Part shown: positions 1 through 8,568 of the stretch, one piece after another | How positions within the stretch are numbered: position 1 is the stretch's first letter | How the letters are laid out: each line of letters begins with the position of its first letter | Origin: JALEFZ01 sp039817415 | GTDB lineage: Bacteria > Bacteroidota > Bacteroidia > J057 | DNA length: 64,000 nucleotides | NCBI GenBank assembly: GCA_039817415.1 | Contig: JBCBVV010000013.1 | Coordinates: 1-64,000 of the forward strand | Direction of reading: 5' to 3' | Notes under the pieces: model-generated | The model's input: the letters and a program-made list of their open reading frames with translations, nothing else | Told to the model about the DNA's origin: nothing | Database searches by the model: none | Made by a program: the position numbers and the translations under genes

Positions 1-117
1 ATAAAGAATTCATGTTTAGTCACTGACCGAAGGAATGTTTCATCCCTTAGGACTAACAACTTTCACCGAAAAACCATAATTTCGGAAGGAATTGAATGAC
101 ACTAACTCCTGACAGAC

Positions 118-1068
118 ATGAGCAACAGCCCAGAATATTTAGATCAGCAAATTCGCGAAGCTGAACTAAAAAAGCTCGCCCTTGAGATTGAAACCCTTGA
201 GGCAGAAAGAAAAGCCCAAATACGCGAAGAAGAAGAGGCAGAAGAAGAAGCAAACAAGCCTTGGTGGAAAAAGGTGAATTTCTTCCGCTTTTTTGGCGCC
301 ATTGCCGTTTTCTTTCCCATTGCGTGGTTCTATTTGTTTGAGGTAATTGGTCCTACCATTGAGTTGCAGAATCTTAATAGGGAACTCGCCCTCACTCAGC
401 TCAATGTTCAGATTGATACCCTTGGAAAGAAAATTGATGAAGACATTATAGATCTTGAAGAGCAAAACAAAGAACAGTTTCTCCAAAGAGCTGGACTGGT
501 AGAAGCACAGCAACAAGAACTCAATAAAGTCGATAGTCTACTTGCCTTCACGGAAGAGAATCTAAAGTCTGTTGTGGAAGACAATAGGTTAGAAGGTGAT
601 TCCTCAACGGTTCAAAAAATCAACTCTTTGGTTACTGCATGGGCTCAATTCTACACACCAAGTAGGAAAGAGGTATACCGCATTCAGGATCAGTTTGCTT
701 CTTTTGTAAAAGAACAGGCAAGAAAACTCGGGGGTACCTTTACCGAAGTGGAAGGAGAAGTAAGCAACGTTCGTAAATTTCTCATCACTGACCTTCACAA
801 TTCTATTTTCCCTGAGGACAAAAGAAATACGGAATCTGTAGAAGTTGAATCCTTCGTCCAGGCCCTCAATAATGTGTATACCATCAAAAGTCTGGTCAAT
901 GTAAAATACTCTAAACTCAATAACGCTTCTAGCGATAAGATGGGGGAGATTCCTAAAAAGAATGCCAGACTGGCGATTCAAAAACTGCAGTTTCAGGAAG
1001 ACTTCAAGAAAAATATTGAAAAGAGCCTAAGAAGAAGAATTTCGGGCCTAGAATTGGTTTTTGAATAA
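118..1068 (+). CDS. Coiled-coil membrane protein of unknown function
   Basis: I do not recognise the family. The first ~50 residues are highly charged (an E/K-rich helix with a run of acidic residues at 37-44). One clear membrane segment follows at about residues 55-77, then a long, mostly helical, charged region to the end that looks like a coiled coil. There is no signal peptide, so the acidic N-terminus is probably cytoplasmic and the long C-terminal part extracytoplasmic. It ends 20 bases before the next gene on the same strand and may be co-transcribed with it. The ATG at 118 is the first in frame. The gene looks intact and its composition matches its neighbours. No function is assigned. 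Confidence 0.75.
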   Translation: MSNSPEYLDQQIREAELKKLALEIETLEAERKAQIREEEEAEEEANKPWWKKVNFFRFFGAIAVFFPIAWFYLFEVIGPTIELQNLNRELALTQLNVQIDTLGKKIDEDIIDLEEQNKEQFLQRAGLVEAQQQELNKVDSLLAFTEENLKSVVEDNRLEGDSSTVQKINSLVTAWAQFYTPSRKEVYRIQDQFASFVKEQARKLGGTFTEVEGEVSNVRKFLITDLHNSIFPEDKRNTESVEVESFVQALNNVYTIKSLVNVKYSKLNNASSDKMGEIPKKNARLAIQKLQFQEDFKKNIEKSLRRRISGLELVFE

Positions 1069-1088
1069 CATCCATATCCAATAGCTGC

Positions 1089-1760
1089 ATGGACTTTCAA
1101 CAAATTTGCCTGGTAGGCAATGACAAAAGAAGGCTAGAATTTCTGGAAAGAGTCCCTCATTTGGCACTTTTTTACCAAGGAGAACATCTCCCTACCTATG
1201 AACAGGCTGAATTGGCCGATGTATTCATCGACCTAAACCTTGATGAGCATCCTGAACGATTGCCCTTCTATTTTAAGCAAGAAGGTGTGTTGATCGCTTC
1301 TTCCTTGAAACAAAGTTTAAGGAGGCAAAAGGGAATGTATGTAGGAGATGTTGTGCCAACTTTGTTGGGCATAAATGCCCTACCCACTTTTTTGAAGCGG
1401 CCTGTTTGGGAAGTATCTGTTACACAGCCGGAAGATGTGAAGGTTTGGAAAGCCCTGGAAAAGGCATGGGATATTGAGGTCGAGGTCGTCGCAGATCGTA
1501 TTGGAATGGTTACCCCAAGGGTCATTTTCATGATCATCAATGAAGCCTACATCATGTGGCAAGAGGGAACTGCGGAACCAGATGACATCGACATTGCCAT
1601 GAAACTCGGAACCAACTATCCCAAGGGCCCAATTGCCTGGAGCCAAGAGATTGGCCTTGAAAACGTAGTGGAGGTCCTACAATTGCTCTATGAGGATACA
1701 GGATCTATGCGTTTTGCTCCTTGCCGTTTAATGAAGGAAAAGCAGCCTTCCTTAGCTTAA
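1089..1760 (+). CDS. 3-hydroxyacyl-CoA dehydrogenase-like protein, degenerate active site
   Basis: The C-terminal half (about residues 140-215) clearly matches the helical C-terminal domain of 3-hydroxybutyryl-CoA dehydrogenase: an NEA motif at 151-153, then EPDDIDIAMKLGTNYPKGP at 163-181. The N-terminal half is short and lacks the GxGxxG NAD loop; the start reads ICLVGNDKRR. The usual catalytic HFFNP segment aligns with GINALPT, placing Asn96 where His should be. At 223 residues it is shorter than the usual ~280. By family it would oxidise 3-hydroxyacyl-CoA, but cofactor and catalytic features look lost, so it may be a regulatory or binding paralogue. It sits 20 bases behind the coiled-coil gene and ends at a strong terminator. 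Confidence 0.8.
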   Translation: MDFQQICLVGNDKRRLEFLERVPHLALFYQGEHLPTYEQAELADVFIDLNLDEHPERLPFYFKQEGVLIASSLKQSLRRQKGMYVGDVVPTLLGINALPTFLKRPVWEVSVTQPEDVKVWKALEKAWDIEVEVVADRIGMVTPRVIFMIINEAYIMWQEGTAEPDDIDIAMKLGTNYPKGPIAWSQEIGLENVVEVLQLLYEDTGSMRFAPCRLMKEKQPSLA

Positions 1761-1776
1761 GTGATACAATAAATGG

Positions 1777-1818
1777 AAAAAGGCCCTTAATTGAATTAGA
1801 GCAATTAAGGGCCTTTTT
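1777..1818. terminator. Bidirectional intrinsic terminator
   Basis: A perfect 17-bp inverted repeat (1777-1793 with 1802-1818) has an 8-base loop. Its arms end in A5 on the left and T5 on the right, so it can terminate both the plus-strand gene ending at 1760 and the minus-strand gene ending at 1827. Confidence 0.9.
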
Positions 1819-1826
1819 CATGAAAA

Positions 1827-2489
1827 TTATTTCCCTAGTGTTCTCACAATCCCTCCATACAACCTGAAATCTCTGTTAGAAGAAGTGGTGAAATTAACTG
1901 CATTCATGAATGAGGTGTACATATCCGATCCAATTAAAATGGATTGCTTACCGAATGGAATCCTGAATTGAATGCCTCCTTGGACACCTACATCGAATCT
2001 ATTGACTGTTCCAAAGTTACCAATTGCTACGTCCACAAATTGATCTGGTGTATCCTCGTTGAAGAACATCTGACGCTGGACTGCCTTTAAAGCCACAGCG
2101 CCATTTAGGCCTGCTCTAATGGAAATACTTAATTTATCCTTGATTAAAAAGAATTCTGAGGAGACCATTAAGGGAACTTCCACATAATCCACTCTCAATT
2201 CAGCATCTCCGATAAAGTCAATAAATCCAGGAATACAGGCAGCACCTCTTTGAGCAAGACCTGGCTCTAGTGATAAATTGAACATGCTCCCTAGGTCTTT
2301 TTCAATGATCAATCCAAGGTTGGATCGATGTAAGTGGGTCCTGGCATCTTCTGGTAAGTTGACATCAGGTCCATAATCTTGCCATACTCTAGAGTAGCCT
2401 CCTTTTATGCCTATGCGCAATTGGGCGAGGCTTTCTGTTCCAGCGAATAATAATACGCCTAGTAGCAGGCTGGTTAGTAAATGTTTCAT
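1827..2489 (-). CDS. PorT-family outer-membrane beta-barrel protein
   Basis: A typical signal peptide (hydrophobic core ending ESLAQ at about residue 23) is followed by alternating amphipathic strands, beginning LRIGIKGGYS, as in the PorT / outer-membrane beta-barrel family (PF13568) common in Bacteroidota. Repeated motifs such as the 'LEPGLAQRG' and 'IRAGLNGAVAL' strands fit an eight-stranded barrel. It should reside in the outer membrane; substrate or role is unknown. It is monocistronic, facing away from the zincin gene's downstream end, and its 3' end shares the terminator at 1777-1818. Confidence 0.8.
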   Translation of the reverse strand: MKHLLTSLLLGVLLFAGTESLAQLRIGIKGGYSRVWQDYGPDVNLPEDARTHLHRSNLGLIIEKDLGSMFNLSLEPGLAQRGAACIPGFIDFIGDAELRVDYVEVPLMVSSEFFLIKDKLSISIRAGLNGAVALKAVQRQMFFNEDTPDQFVDVAIGNFGTVNRFDVGVQGGIQFRIPFGKQSILIGSDMYTSFMNAVNFTTSSNRDFRLYGGIVRTLGK

Positions 2490-2609
2490 GGGCGAAATGG
2501 GTATTTGGGTGATTTTTAACTGAAAGGCAATAATCCTTTTGGGTCAGCATATATGCCTTGTACTCTCTAGACGTATTGTATTCGAAAGTGCTATGAAGGG
2601 TATTTAGTT

Positions 2610-3257
2610 TTACCCTTCAACCACCATTTCGTAGATCAAAAGGACTCTGCTTAATTCAGGGTCATGACCACTTTCGGCTTCATTTACCCAATAATCAAGG
2701 TTTAGTCTTACTTCCTCCCGATCTTGATTCATTCGGTAATACCCCCATTCGCCAAACATAGAACATATCCTTACTATAGCCTCTTCTCTTAAAGCAAATG
2801 GTGTGTTGATGATGTCTATGGCATAGGCTCTGGCCTCATATTCAGATCTGTAAGGTGCCTTCCAAGGAGGTAGAAAGAGTAAAAAGCCTAGGGCCCACCA
2901 GCCCAGCCATGGGAAGCTCAAGACACCAATAGCCAATATTTGAGGAAACAAGTAAGAAAGGGCAAATCTGAACCAGCCACTCTTTTGCGCATCAAGGATG
3001 TGAACCATTTCATGGGCAAGACTCTTCATGGCCTGTCGCTCATGATGAATCACATATTCTCTATTGGTAAAGTAAATAGTATGGCCGATCACCGTTGTAT
3101 AGTCTGAAAGGAACCTAGGATTGAACCAATAGATCAATACCTGAATGAATTGCATGAAAAATGATTCGTCCTTGTATTTTATCTTAACAGGACAAATTGC
3201 TTGGTATTCCTCAAGTAGTTGATCGAATTTTGAAATATTTAATCTAGCTCCCTCCAT
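2610..3257 (-). CDS. Putative membrane-associated zinc metalloprotease (HExxH)
   Basis: The protein carries HEMVH at residues 82-86, a zincin motif, followed after a hydrophobic stretch (about 98-131, one or two membrane passes) by RSEYEARAYA (138-147), whose Glu residues could provide the third zinc ligand as in gluzincins. It has no signal peptide. The length (215 aa) and the HExxH-hydrophobic-E arrangement resemble small uncharacterised HExxH proteins that I cannot assign to a named peptidase family. It lies alone between the PorT-like gene and the methyltransferase, on the minus strand. Function as a protease is inferred from the motif only. Confidence 0.65.
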   Translation of the reverse strand: MEGARLNISKFDQLLEEYQAICPVKIKYKDESFFMQFIQVLIYWFNPRFLSDYTTVIGHTIYFTNREYVIHHERQAMKSLAHEMVHILDAQKSGWFRFALSYLFPQILAIGVLSFPWLGWWALGFLLFLPPWKAPYRSEYEARAYAIDIINTPFALREEAIVRICSMFGEWGYYRMNQDREEVRLNLDYWVNEAESGHDPELSRVLLIYEMVVEG

Positions 3258-3346
3258 CCCTGATCATATAATGCTTGTAACGGTATCATATGAAATATAC
3301 CATTTTTTTGACCAGCAATCCATGTGTAAGTAACAGGGAAGTAAGT

Positions 3347-4147
3347 TTAGTTTGTAATCCTGATCCAGGGATAGTTACTGGCTTTTTTGTTAAAGATAGA
3401 CTTTAACCTAGAGGGTTGGTAAAGATAGGTATAATCGAAATCCTGGATGTCCTGCTTGGAATGGAAATGGTGAAATTCCATCATCTCCTCAGATCTCAAT
3501 TCCTTGTAAAAGGCTTCTGTTTCCTTTTGAGCTTTTTCTATTTCCCTTTCTTGGTAAAAAGGACTCTCCAGAATGTGAATTTCACCTTCTGCTGTCAGAT
3601 ATTCTCTGCAGCGATTGATCAATTTTACAAGATTAGGGAAATACGAAATTGTGTCAAATAGTATAATATAATCCCATTCTCCCTTTGAGAGGATGTTCTT
3701 AAAGATATCTCCGTAGTAAAGTTCTAAGTTTTTATGCTGGAATACCCTGGCGGCTTGCTCTAGCTCAATTAAATTGATATCAACTGCTGCAATCGTTGAT
3801 TGTTGAATCTCCGCCATTCGGGCCGCAAGCCATCCGTTCCCACAGCCCAGATCAATAGCCTTAAAGGGTTCCTTTTTTTTACTTAGATATTGGATAAGCT
3901 TTTCACTTATGTAAGCACGCTTTTCCCATGCTGGCTTGTGCATGGTATAGAAAAATGTATGAGGAAGTTCCTGTAATTCAGCATCAGAAACCATACGATT
4001 TGAGCGCTGTAGGGCTTTAAGATACACCCGCTCAAATTCTGGCTTTCCTTTGGACAGAACCTTTACTTTTTTCTGAGAATGGCTTGGCGCAGGATACATG
4101 TGTGTGGCTTTTCGATAGCAATTTCGGCTCTCGTAAACATCCTTCAA
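3347..4147 (-). CDS. Class I SAM-dependent methyltransferase
   Basis: Motif I of Rossmann-type methyltransferases is clear (AIDLGCGNGWLAARM, about residues 97-111), followed by AVDIN (motif II) and WDYIILFDTISYF (motif IV region). The ~90 residues before motif I are basic and not recognised. An alternative start at residue 17 is possible. The substrate cannot be told; the general layout is that of small-molecule or lipid methyltransferases. It is a single gene separated from rlmD by a 261-base divergent intergenic region in which I saw no clear promoter. Confidence 0.8.
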   Translation of the reverse strand: MKDVYESRNCYRKATHMYPAPSHSQKKVKVLSKGKPEFERVYLKALQRSNRMVSDAELQELPHTFFYTMHKPAWEKRAYISEKLIQYLSKKKEPFKAIDLGCGNGWLAARMAEIQQSTIAAVDINLIELEQAARVFQHKNLELYYGDIFKNILSKGEWDYIILFDTISYFPNLVKLINRCREYLTAEGEIHILESPFYQEREIEKAQKETEAFYKELRSEEMMEFHHFHSKQDIQDFDYTYLYQPSRLKSIFNKKASNYPWIRITN

Positions 4148-4408
4148 GTCAACTTATGTGTTGGTTTGTGCGGAACTAAAAATGACTCATAGGAATGCCT
4201 GAATATATAAAAAATATTCCGTGTTTTTGAATTAATTCAGAAAAACCAACTCCCCTTACTAGCCTCTATTCCCTCTAGGCTATGAAATCCCTCATTCACA
4301 GGACCTCTACACTTTTAGGTAGAATGAAAAAAGGGTAGTCCATTTGAATCCACCTTGCTATATTAGCGAGCTGTTTTTATCTATTCGATACATAAAAAAG
4401 AAGACGGG

Positions 4409-5881
4409 ATGGCTCGCGTACGAAAACTAAAAAAAACCTTTCATGCCGAAGTGGAATTGGTAGACATGGCTACAGATGGAAGATCCGTAGCAAAGCATGA
4501 AGACCGAGTGATTTTTGTGGAGGGGGGAGTACCAGGAGATACGGTCGAAGTCTTTGTCTTTGGCAGGCAAAAGGGAGTCCTTGCAGGCAGAGTCGTGAAG
4601 CTTATTAAGCCTTCTCCCAAACGAGAACAAGCTGTATGTGAGCATTTTGGATATTGTGGTGGCTGTAAATGGCAGAATGTTAAGTATGAAGGTCAGATGG
4701 GCTATAAAGAACAGCATGTCCTGAATTCCCTGACTAGAATCGGAAAGGTTGAAGCCAAAGAATATCTTCCCATCCTTGGAAGCAAGCACATTTACAACTA
4801 TAGAAATAAAGTCGAATTCTCTTTTTCCACTTCAGGTTGGCGGACGCCAGAGCAGATGGAAGCTGGAATTGAGTTTCCCAAGGAGGGAGTATTGGGCTAT
4901 CATGCCCCTAAGTTTTTCGACAAGGTAATTCCGATTGATCAATGCCACCTACCTCCCAATGAGGTAAATGCAATCAGAAACGAAGTCGGTAAATTAGCCC
5001 TAGAAAATGCATATCCTTTCTACAACATTAGGTCTCATGAAGGTTGGTTAAGAACACTTGGTTTTAGAACCTCGGTTGCGAATGGGGAATTGATGGTCAT
5101 TTTGGTGGTTGCTGAAGAAAAGAAAGAATGGATCGAGACCATATTCCAACACCTAGAAACCAAATTTCCTGAAATTACCCATTTGGTATGGATCGTAAAT
5201 CCCAAAATGAATTCGGTTTACAGTGATCAACCTTATCACCTTTGGAAAGGAAGCCCTTACCTAACTGAATCACTAGGAAAATACCAATTTCATATTCGCC
5301 CGCTTTCCTTCTTCCAAACCAATCCCCGACAGGCGACGGAATTATATGGAGTGGTGGAAAAATACCTAAAGGCCAGCTTATCTGAAGAGAATGAGAAACA
5401 CAATATTGTCTATGACTTGTATTCAGGTACTGGGAGCATAGGCATTTTCGTTTCAGACCACGTCAACAAGGTGATAGGCATTGAGTATGTTCAATCTGCT
5501 GTAGATGATGCTTGGGACAATATCCGTCTGAATGAATTGGATGAATCTCGGTTCTCTTTTTATGCAGGGGACATGAAGAAGATTCTGACTTCAGAACTTG
5601 TAGAAAAGGAAGGCCAACCTGATGTCATCATAGCTGATCCTCCTCGCCAAGGAATGGATCCCAAGGTGGTAAAGCAGATTTTGAAGGTGTCTCCAGCATA
5701 CATTATTTATGTAAGCTGCAAACCCGCTACGCAGGCACGCGATTTAGAGATGATGAAGGGAGATTATGATTTGTTATCCGTCCAGCCAGTCGATATGTTT
5801 CCACATACTGCCCATGTAGAAAATGTGGTGTGGATGAAAAGAAAGGAGAATCCTGCTAGCCTGCAGGAATCAGGAGAATAA
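4409..5881 (+). CDS. rlmD: 23S rRNA (uracil-5-)-methyltransferase, RlmD/RumA type
   Basis: The enzyme methylates C5 of a uridine in 23S rRNA using SAM. It starts with a TRAM RNA-binding domain (about 1-65). An iron-sulfur cluster Cys set follows (Cys77, Cys83, Cys86, and a fourth in IDQCHLPP). The C-terminal RumA/TrmA domain has YSGTGSIGIF (SAM loop), ADPPRQGMD and the catalytic-loop Cys in VSCKPATQARD. At 490 aa it matches the family as found in Bacteroidota. Its last 12 bases overlap the convergent deoxynucleoside kinase gene. Whether the target is U1939 (RlmD) or U747 (RlmC) cannot be decided from sequence alone. Confidence 0.9.
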   Translation: MARVRKLKKTFHAEVELVDMATDGRSVAKHEDRVIFVEGGVPGDTVEVFVFGRQKGVLAGRVVKLIKPSPKREQAVCEHFGYCGGCKWQNVKYEGQMGYKEQHVLNSLTRIGKVEAKEYLPILGSKHIYNYRNKVEFSFSTSGWRTPEQMEAGIEFPKEGVLGYHAPKFFDKVIPIDQCHLPPNEVNAIRNEVGKLALENAYPFYNIRSHEGWLRTLGFRTSVANGELMVILVVAEEKKEWIETIFQHLETKFPEITHLVWIVNPKMNSVYSDQPYHLWKGSPYLTESLGKYQFHIRPLSFFQTNPRQATELYGVVEKYLKASLSEENEKHNIVYDLYSGTGSIGIFVSDHVNKVIGIEYVQSAVDDAWDNIRLNELDESRFSFYAGDMKKILTSELVEKEGQPDVIIADPPRQGMDPKVVKQILKVSPAYIIYVSCKPATQARDLEMMKGDYDLLSVQPVDMFPHTAHVENVVWMKRKENPASLQESGE

Positions 5882-6487
5882 TCCGTACATCTCAGCCTTG
5901 ACCCGGTTGATGATAATGCCTAGGTGCTCAGGATTGTCTCTGAAATTTAATTCAGAAACGGCAATTTCTATTTTCTTCCCGTAATTATAGCTCTCATACC
6001 ATGCTTCATAGCGCTCATTGAGCTTCTTAAGGTAATCTAAGCGAATAGAATCCTCATATTTTCTGCCCCTATCCTGTATTTGTTCTACTAGCTTTGGGAT
6101 GCCTGCTCGTAAATAAATGAGCAAATCAGGTGGTTTGACGAGGTCTGCAATGCTTTCGAATAGCTCCTTATAGGTATCGAAATCACGGGCAGACATCAAT
6201 CCCATGGCATATAAGTTAGGGGCAAAGATTTGAGCATCTTCATAGATAGTCCTGTCTTGAATAACATTCCGATTTTCCTGATTGATGTCAGCTAATTTTC
6301 TCAAACGTGACTGCAAGAAAGAAATCTGAAGATTAAAGGACCATCTCGGCATATCTGAATAGAAATCCAACAAGTAAGGATTCTGGTCATTGTCCTCAAA
6401 CATGGCCTCAAACCCAAAATATTTGGACAACAAGTAAGTCAATGTTGTTTTTCCGGCACCGATATTTCCTGCTACACAGATATGCAT
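5870..6487 (-). CDS. Deoxynucleoside kinase
   Basis: This is a salvage kinase of the dCK/dGK family that phosphorylates deoxynucleosides with ATP. The P-loop GNIGAGKTT is at about residues 7-15. The substrate-binding region EDNDQNPYLLDFY and PRWSFNLQ follow, then the DRTIYED motif and the arginine-rich lid RGRKYEDSI. Its length of 205 aa is usual. Substrate preference (dA, dG or dC) is not readable here. The 3' end overlaps rlmD by 12 bases in a convergent arrangement, and trpS lies upstream on the same strand 87 bases away. Confidence 0.9.
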   Translation of the reverse strand: MHICVAGNIGAGKTTLTYLLSKYFGFEAMFEDNDQNPYLLDFYSDMPRWSFNLQISFLQSRLRKLADINQENRNVIQDRTIYEDAQIFAPNLYAMGLMSARDFDTYKELFESIADLVKPPDLLIYLRAGIPKLVEQIQDRGRKYEDSIRLDYLKKLNERYEAWYESYNYGKKIEIAVSELNFRDNPEHLGIIINRVKAEMYGLFS

Positions 6488-6574
6488 ATTGAATATTAGT
6501 TTATCTCAGCCTTTCTATCAAATCTTTGCCCCTTTTTTTCACAATATTTCTGAAAATCAGATTAAGTAGTGCTG

Positions 6575-7546
6575 TTAATATCCCATTCTCTTTCTTACCC
6601 TTTTCAAGGTTTCGCTTGCGATAGCTCTTGCCTTTGCAGCTCCTTCAGCAAGCTTTTTGTCCAGCTCATCTCTATTCTCCATGTAATAGTCAAACTTCTC
6701 TCTAGGCTCTCTGAATTTTTCTAGCAATAACTCAAGCAATTCTTTTTTGGCGTGCCCATAGCCGTATCCTCCTCTTAGGTAATTCCCCCTCATCGTTTGA
6801 ATTTGATCTGGAGTGGCCAACAAAGAATACAAAGCAAAAACGTTACAGGTATCAGGATCTTTGGGCTCTTCCAAGGGAGTAGAATCGGTCTCGATTTTCA
6901 TAACCTGCTTTTTCAACTTCTTTTGAGATTGAAAAAGAACAATGGTATTGTCTCTGGACTTACTCATTTTATTCCCGTCAATTCCAGGAATGATCATGAC
7001 CTTTTCATCAATTTTTGCATCAGGTACGACCAAGGTATCATCCCCATAGGCATGGTTCACTTTCTCTGCCATCACACGCGTATATTCCAGGTGCTGTTTC
7101 TGGTCTTTTCCTACAGGGACAACTTCTGCGTCATACAAAAGAATGTCCGCAGCCATCAGGACAGGGTAGGTAAATATTCCAGCGTTAACTACTTCCATGC
7201 GATCTGCCTTGTCTTTGAAGGAATGGGCAAGTTGAAGGCGGCTATAGGGCATGAAGCACGTCAGGTACCAGCTCAATTCCGTTACCTCTGGTACATCAGA
7301 CTGACGATAGAAAATGGTTTTATCAGTATCCAAGCCACAGGCAAGCCAGGCAGCAGCAGTCGCATAGGTGTTCTCGCGGATGGTATCGCCATCTTTGATC
7401 TGGGTCAGGCTATGCATATCAGCAATGAAAAGGAAAGAATCATTTTCTGCTTGGTTGGACAACTCAATGGCGGGTAAAATAGCGCCAAGTAGGTTTCCCA
7501 AATGTGGTGTTCCAGTACTTTGAATACCGGTAAGAATTCGTGCCAT
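6575..7546 (-). CDS. trpS: Tryptophanyl-tRNA synthetase
   Basis: Class I aminoacyl-tRNA synthetase that charges tRNA-Trp. The HIGH-type motif appears as TGTPHLGN near residue 10, and the KMSKS loop as NKMSKSRDN in the C-terminal half. The open frame extends 42 codons further upstream, but the family begins at MARILTGIQ, so I place the start at 7546, giving 323 aa, the usual size. The upstream extension is probably non-coding leader. It is divergently arranged with the MlaF-like ATPase gene at 7711. Confidence 0.95.
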   Translation of the reverse strand: MARILTGIQSTGTPHLGNLLGAILPAIELSNQAENDSFLFIADMHSLTQIKDGDTIRENTYATAAAWLACGLDTDKTIFYRQSDVPEVTELSWYLTCFMPYSRLQLAHSFKDKADRMEVVNAGIFTYPVLMAADILLYDAEVVPVGKDQKQHLEYTRVMAEKVNHAYGDDTLVVPDAKIDEKVMIIPGIDGNKMSKSRDNTIVLFQSQKKLKKQVMKIETDSTPLEEPKDPDTCNVFALYSLLATPDQIQTMRGNYLRGGYGYGHAKKELLELLLEKFREPREKFDYYMENRDELDKKLAEGAAKARAIASETLKRVRKRMGY

Positions 7547-7710
7547 GGAATGGAATAAATATGTTCTGAACGCGAAAATAAGAGAGAAGTTGCAAAAACA
7601 GAATTTTCGAGCCACTCTTTCACCGCTTCTCACTTCCATTTCTTCTAATCTTGTACATATGCACCCATACATGTATCTTAGGGGAATAACAACAAGCTTA
7701 TTACGCAGTT

Positions 7711-8451
7711 ATGGCGATTGAAATTCAACATCTGAAAAAATCGTTTGGTGAGAAGGAAGTTCTAAAAGGTATTGACTTTGTCTTTGAACAAGGAAAGGTC
7801 AATATGATCATTGGAGCGAGTGGGAGTGGGAAATCGGTTATGTTGAAAAGCATCGTCGGACTCCTCACCCCCTCCGAAGGGCAGGTACTATTTGACGGAA
7901 CTGACTTCCATGCAGCTGATTACAAAACTCAAAAAGAAATTCGGAAGAATATAGGCATGCTCTTCCAAAGCTCCGCCCTCTTTGATTCGATGACAGTTCA
8001 AGAGAATGTTGCCTTCCCCATCAAAATGTTTACCGGAAAGAGCCATAAAGAAGTGCTGGATCGTGTAAACTTCTGCTTGGATCGTGTAAACCTAGAAGGG
8101 ACCAATAATCTCCTTCCTTCAGAGATTTCAGGTGGTATGCAGAAGCGTGTGGGAATTGCTCGTGCAATTGCCTTAAACCCCAAATACCTTTTTGTTGACG
8201 AACCCAACTCCGGTCTCGATCCTTTAACCGCCTCTGTCATTGATAAACTTATTCTCGAGTTAACTGAGGAATATGATATGACAACGGTCGTGGTATCACA
8301 TGACATGAACTCAGTGATGAACATAGGACACAAAATCATGTTCCTGTACCAAGGCTTGAAAGAGTGGGAGGGATCTAACAAGGAGATTCTTTACTCTAAT
8401 AGACCTCAATTGGATAAATTCATTTTTGTATCTGATTTGATCAAGAAGTAA
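7711..8451 (+). CDS. ABC transporter ATP-binding protein, MlaF-like
   Basis: A single ABC ATPase domain: Walker A GASGSGKS at about 34-41, signature SGGMQKR, Walker B YLFVDEPNSGLDP, then the switch His in VSHDM. The PNSGLDP and SGGMQKRVGIARA forms are typical of MlaF, the ATPase of the MlaFEDB phospholipid transporter that maintains outer-membrane asymmetry. The usual partner permease (MlaE) is not adjacent: trpS is upstream on the other strand and ligA downstream. Residues around 113-126 contain an in-frame duplication (DRVNFCL then DRVNLEG). It acts on the cytoplasmic face of the inner membrane. Confidence 0.85.
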   Translation: MAIEIQHLKKSFGEKEVLKGIDFVFEQGKVNMIIGASGSGKSVMLKSIVGLLTPSEGQVLFDGTDFHAADYKTQKEIRKNIGMLFQSSALFDSMTVQENVAFPIKMFTGKSHKEVLDRVNFCLDRVNLEGTNNLLPSEISGGMQKRVGIARAIALNPKYLFVDEPNSGLDPLTASVIDKLILELTEEYDMTTVVVSHDMNSVMNIGHKIMFLYQGLKEWEGSNKEILYSNRPQLDKFIFVSDLIKK

Positions 8452-8568
8452 GAATTATCCACACATCAGGTACAATATCTGAATAAATATTTCTTTGTTT
8501 TAGTAGGTAAAAGCTGATTTTCACAAGGTACAGCTGACCATCGCTACTAGACATCTCATCAAATCCTC

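Noticed and set aside
4148..4408. Riboswitch upstream of rlmD
   Set aside because: I found no conserved aptamer core and no T-flanked hairpin in this stretch.
7547..7672. N-terminal extension of trpS
   Set aside because: The 42 extra codons do not resemble the enzyme family, and MARILTGIQ is the family start.
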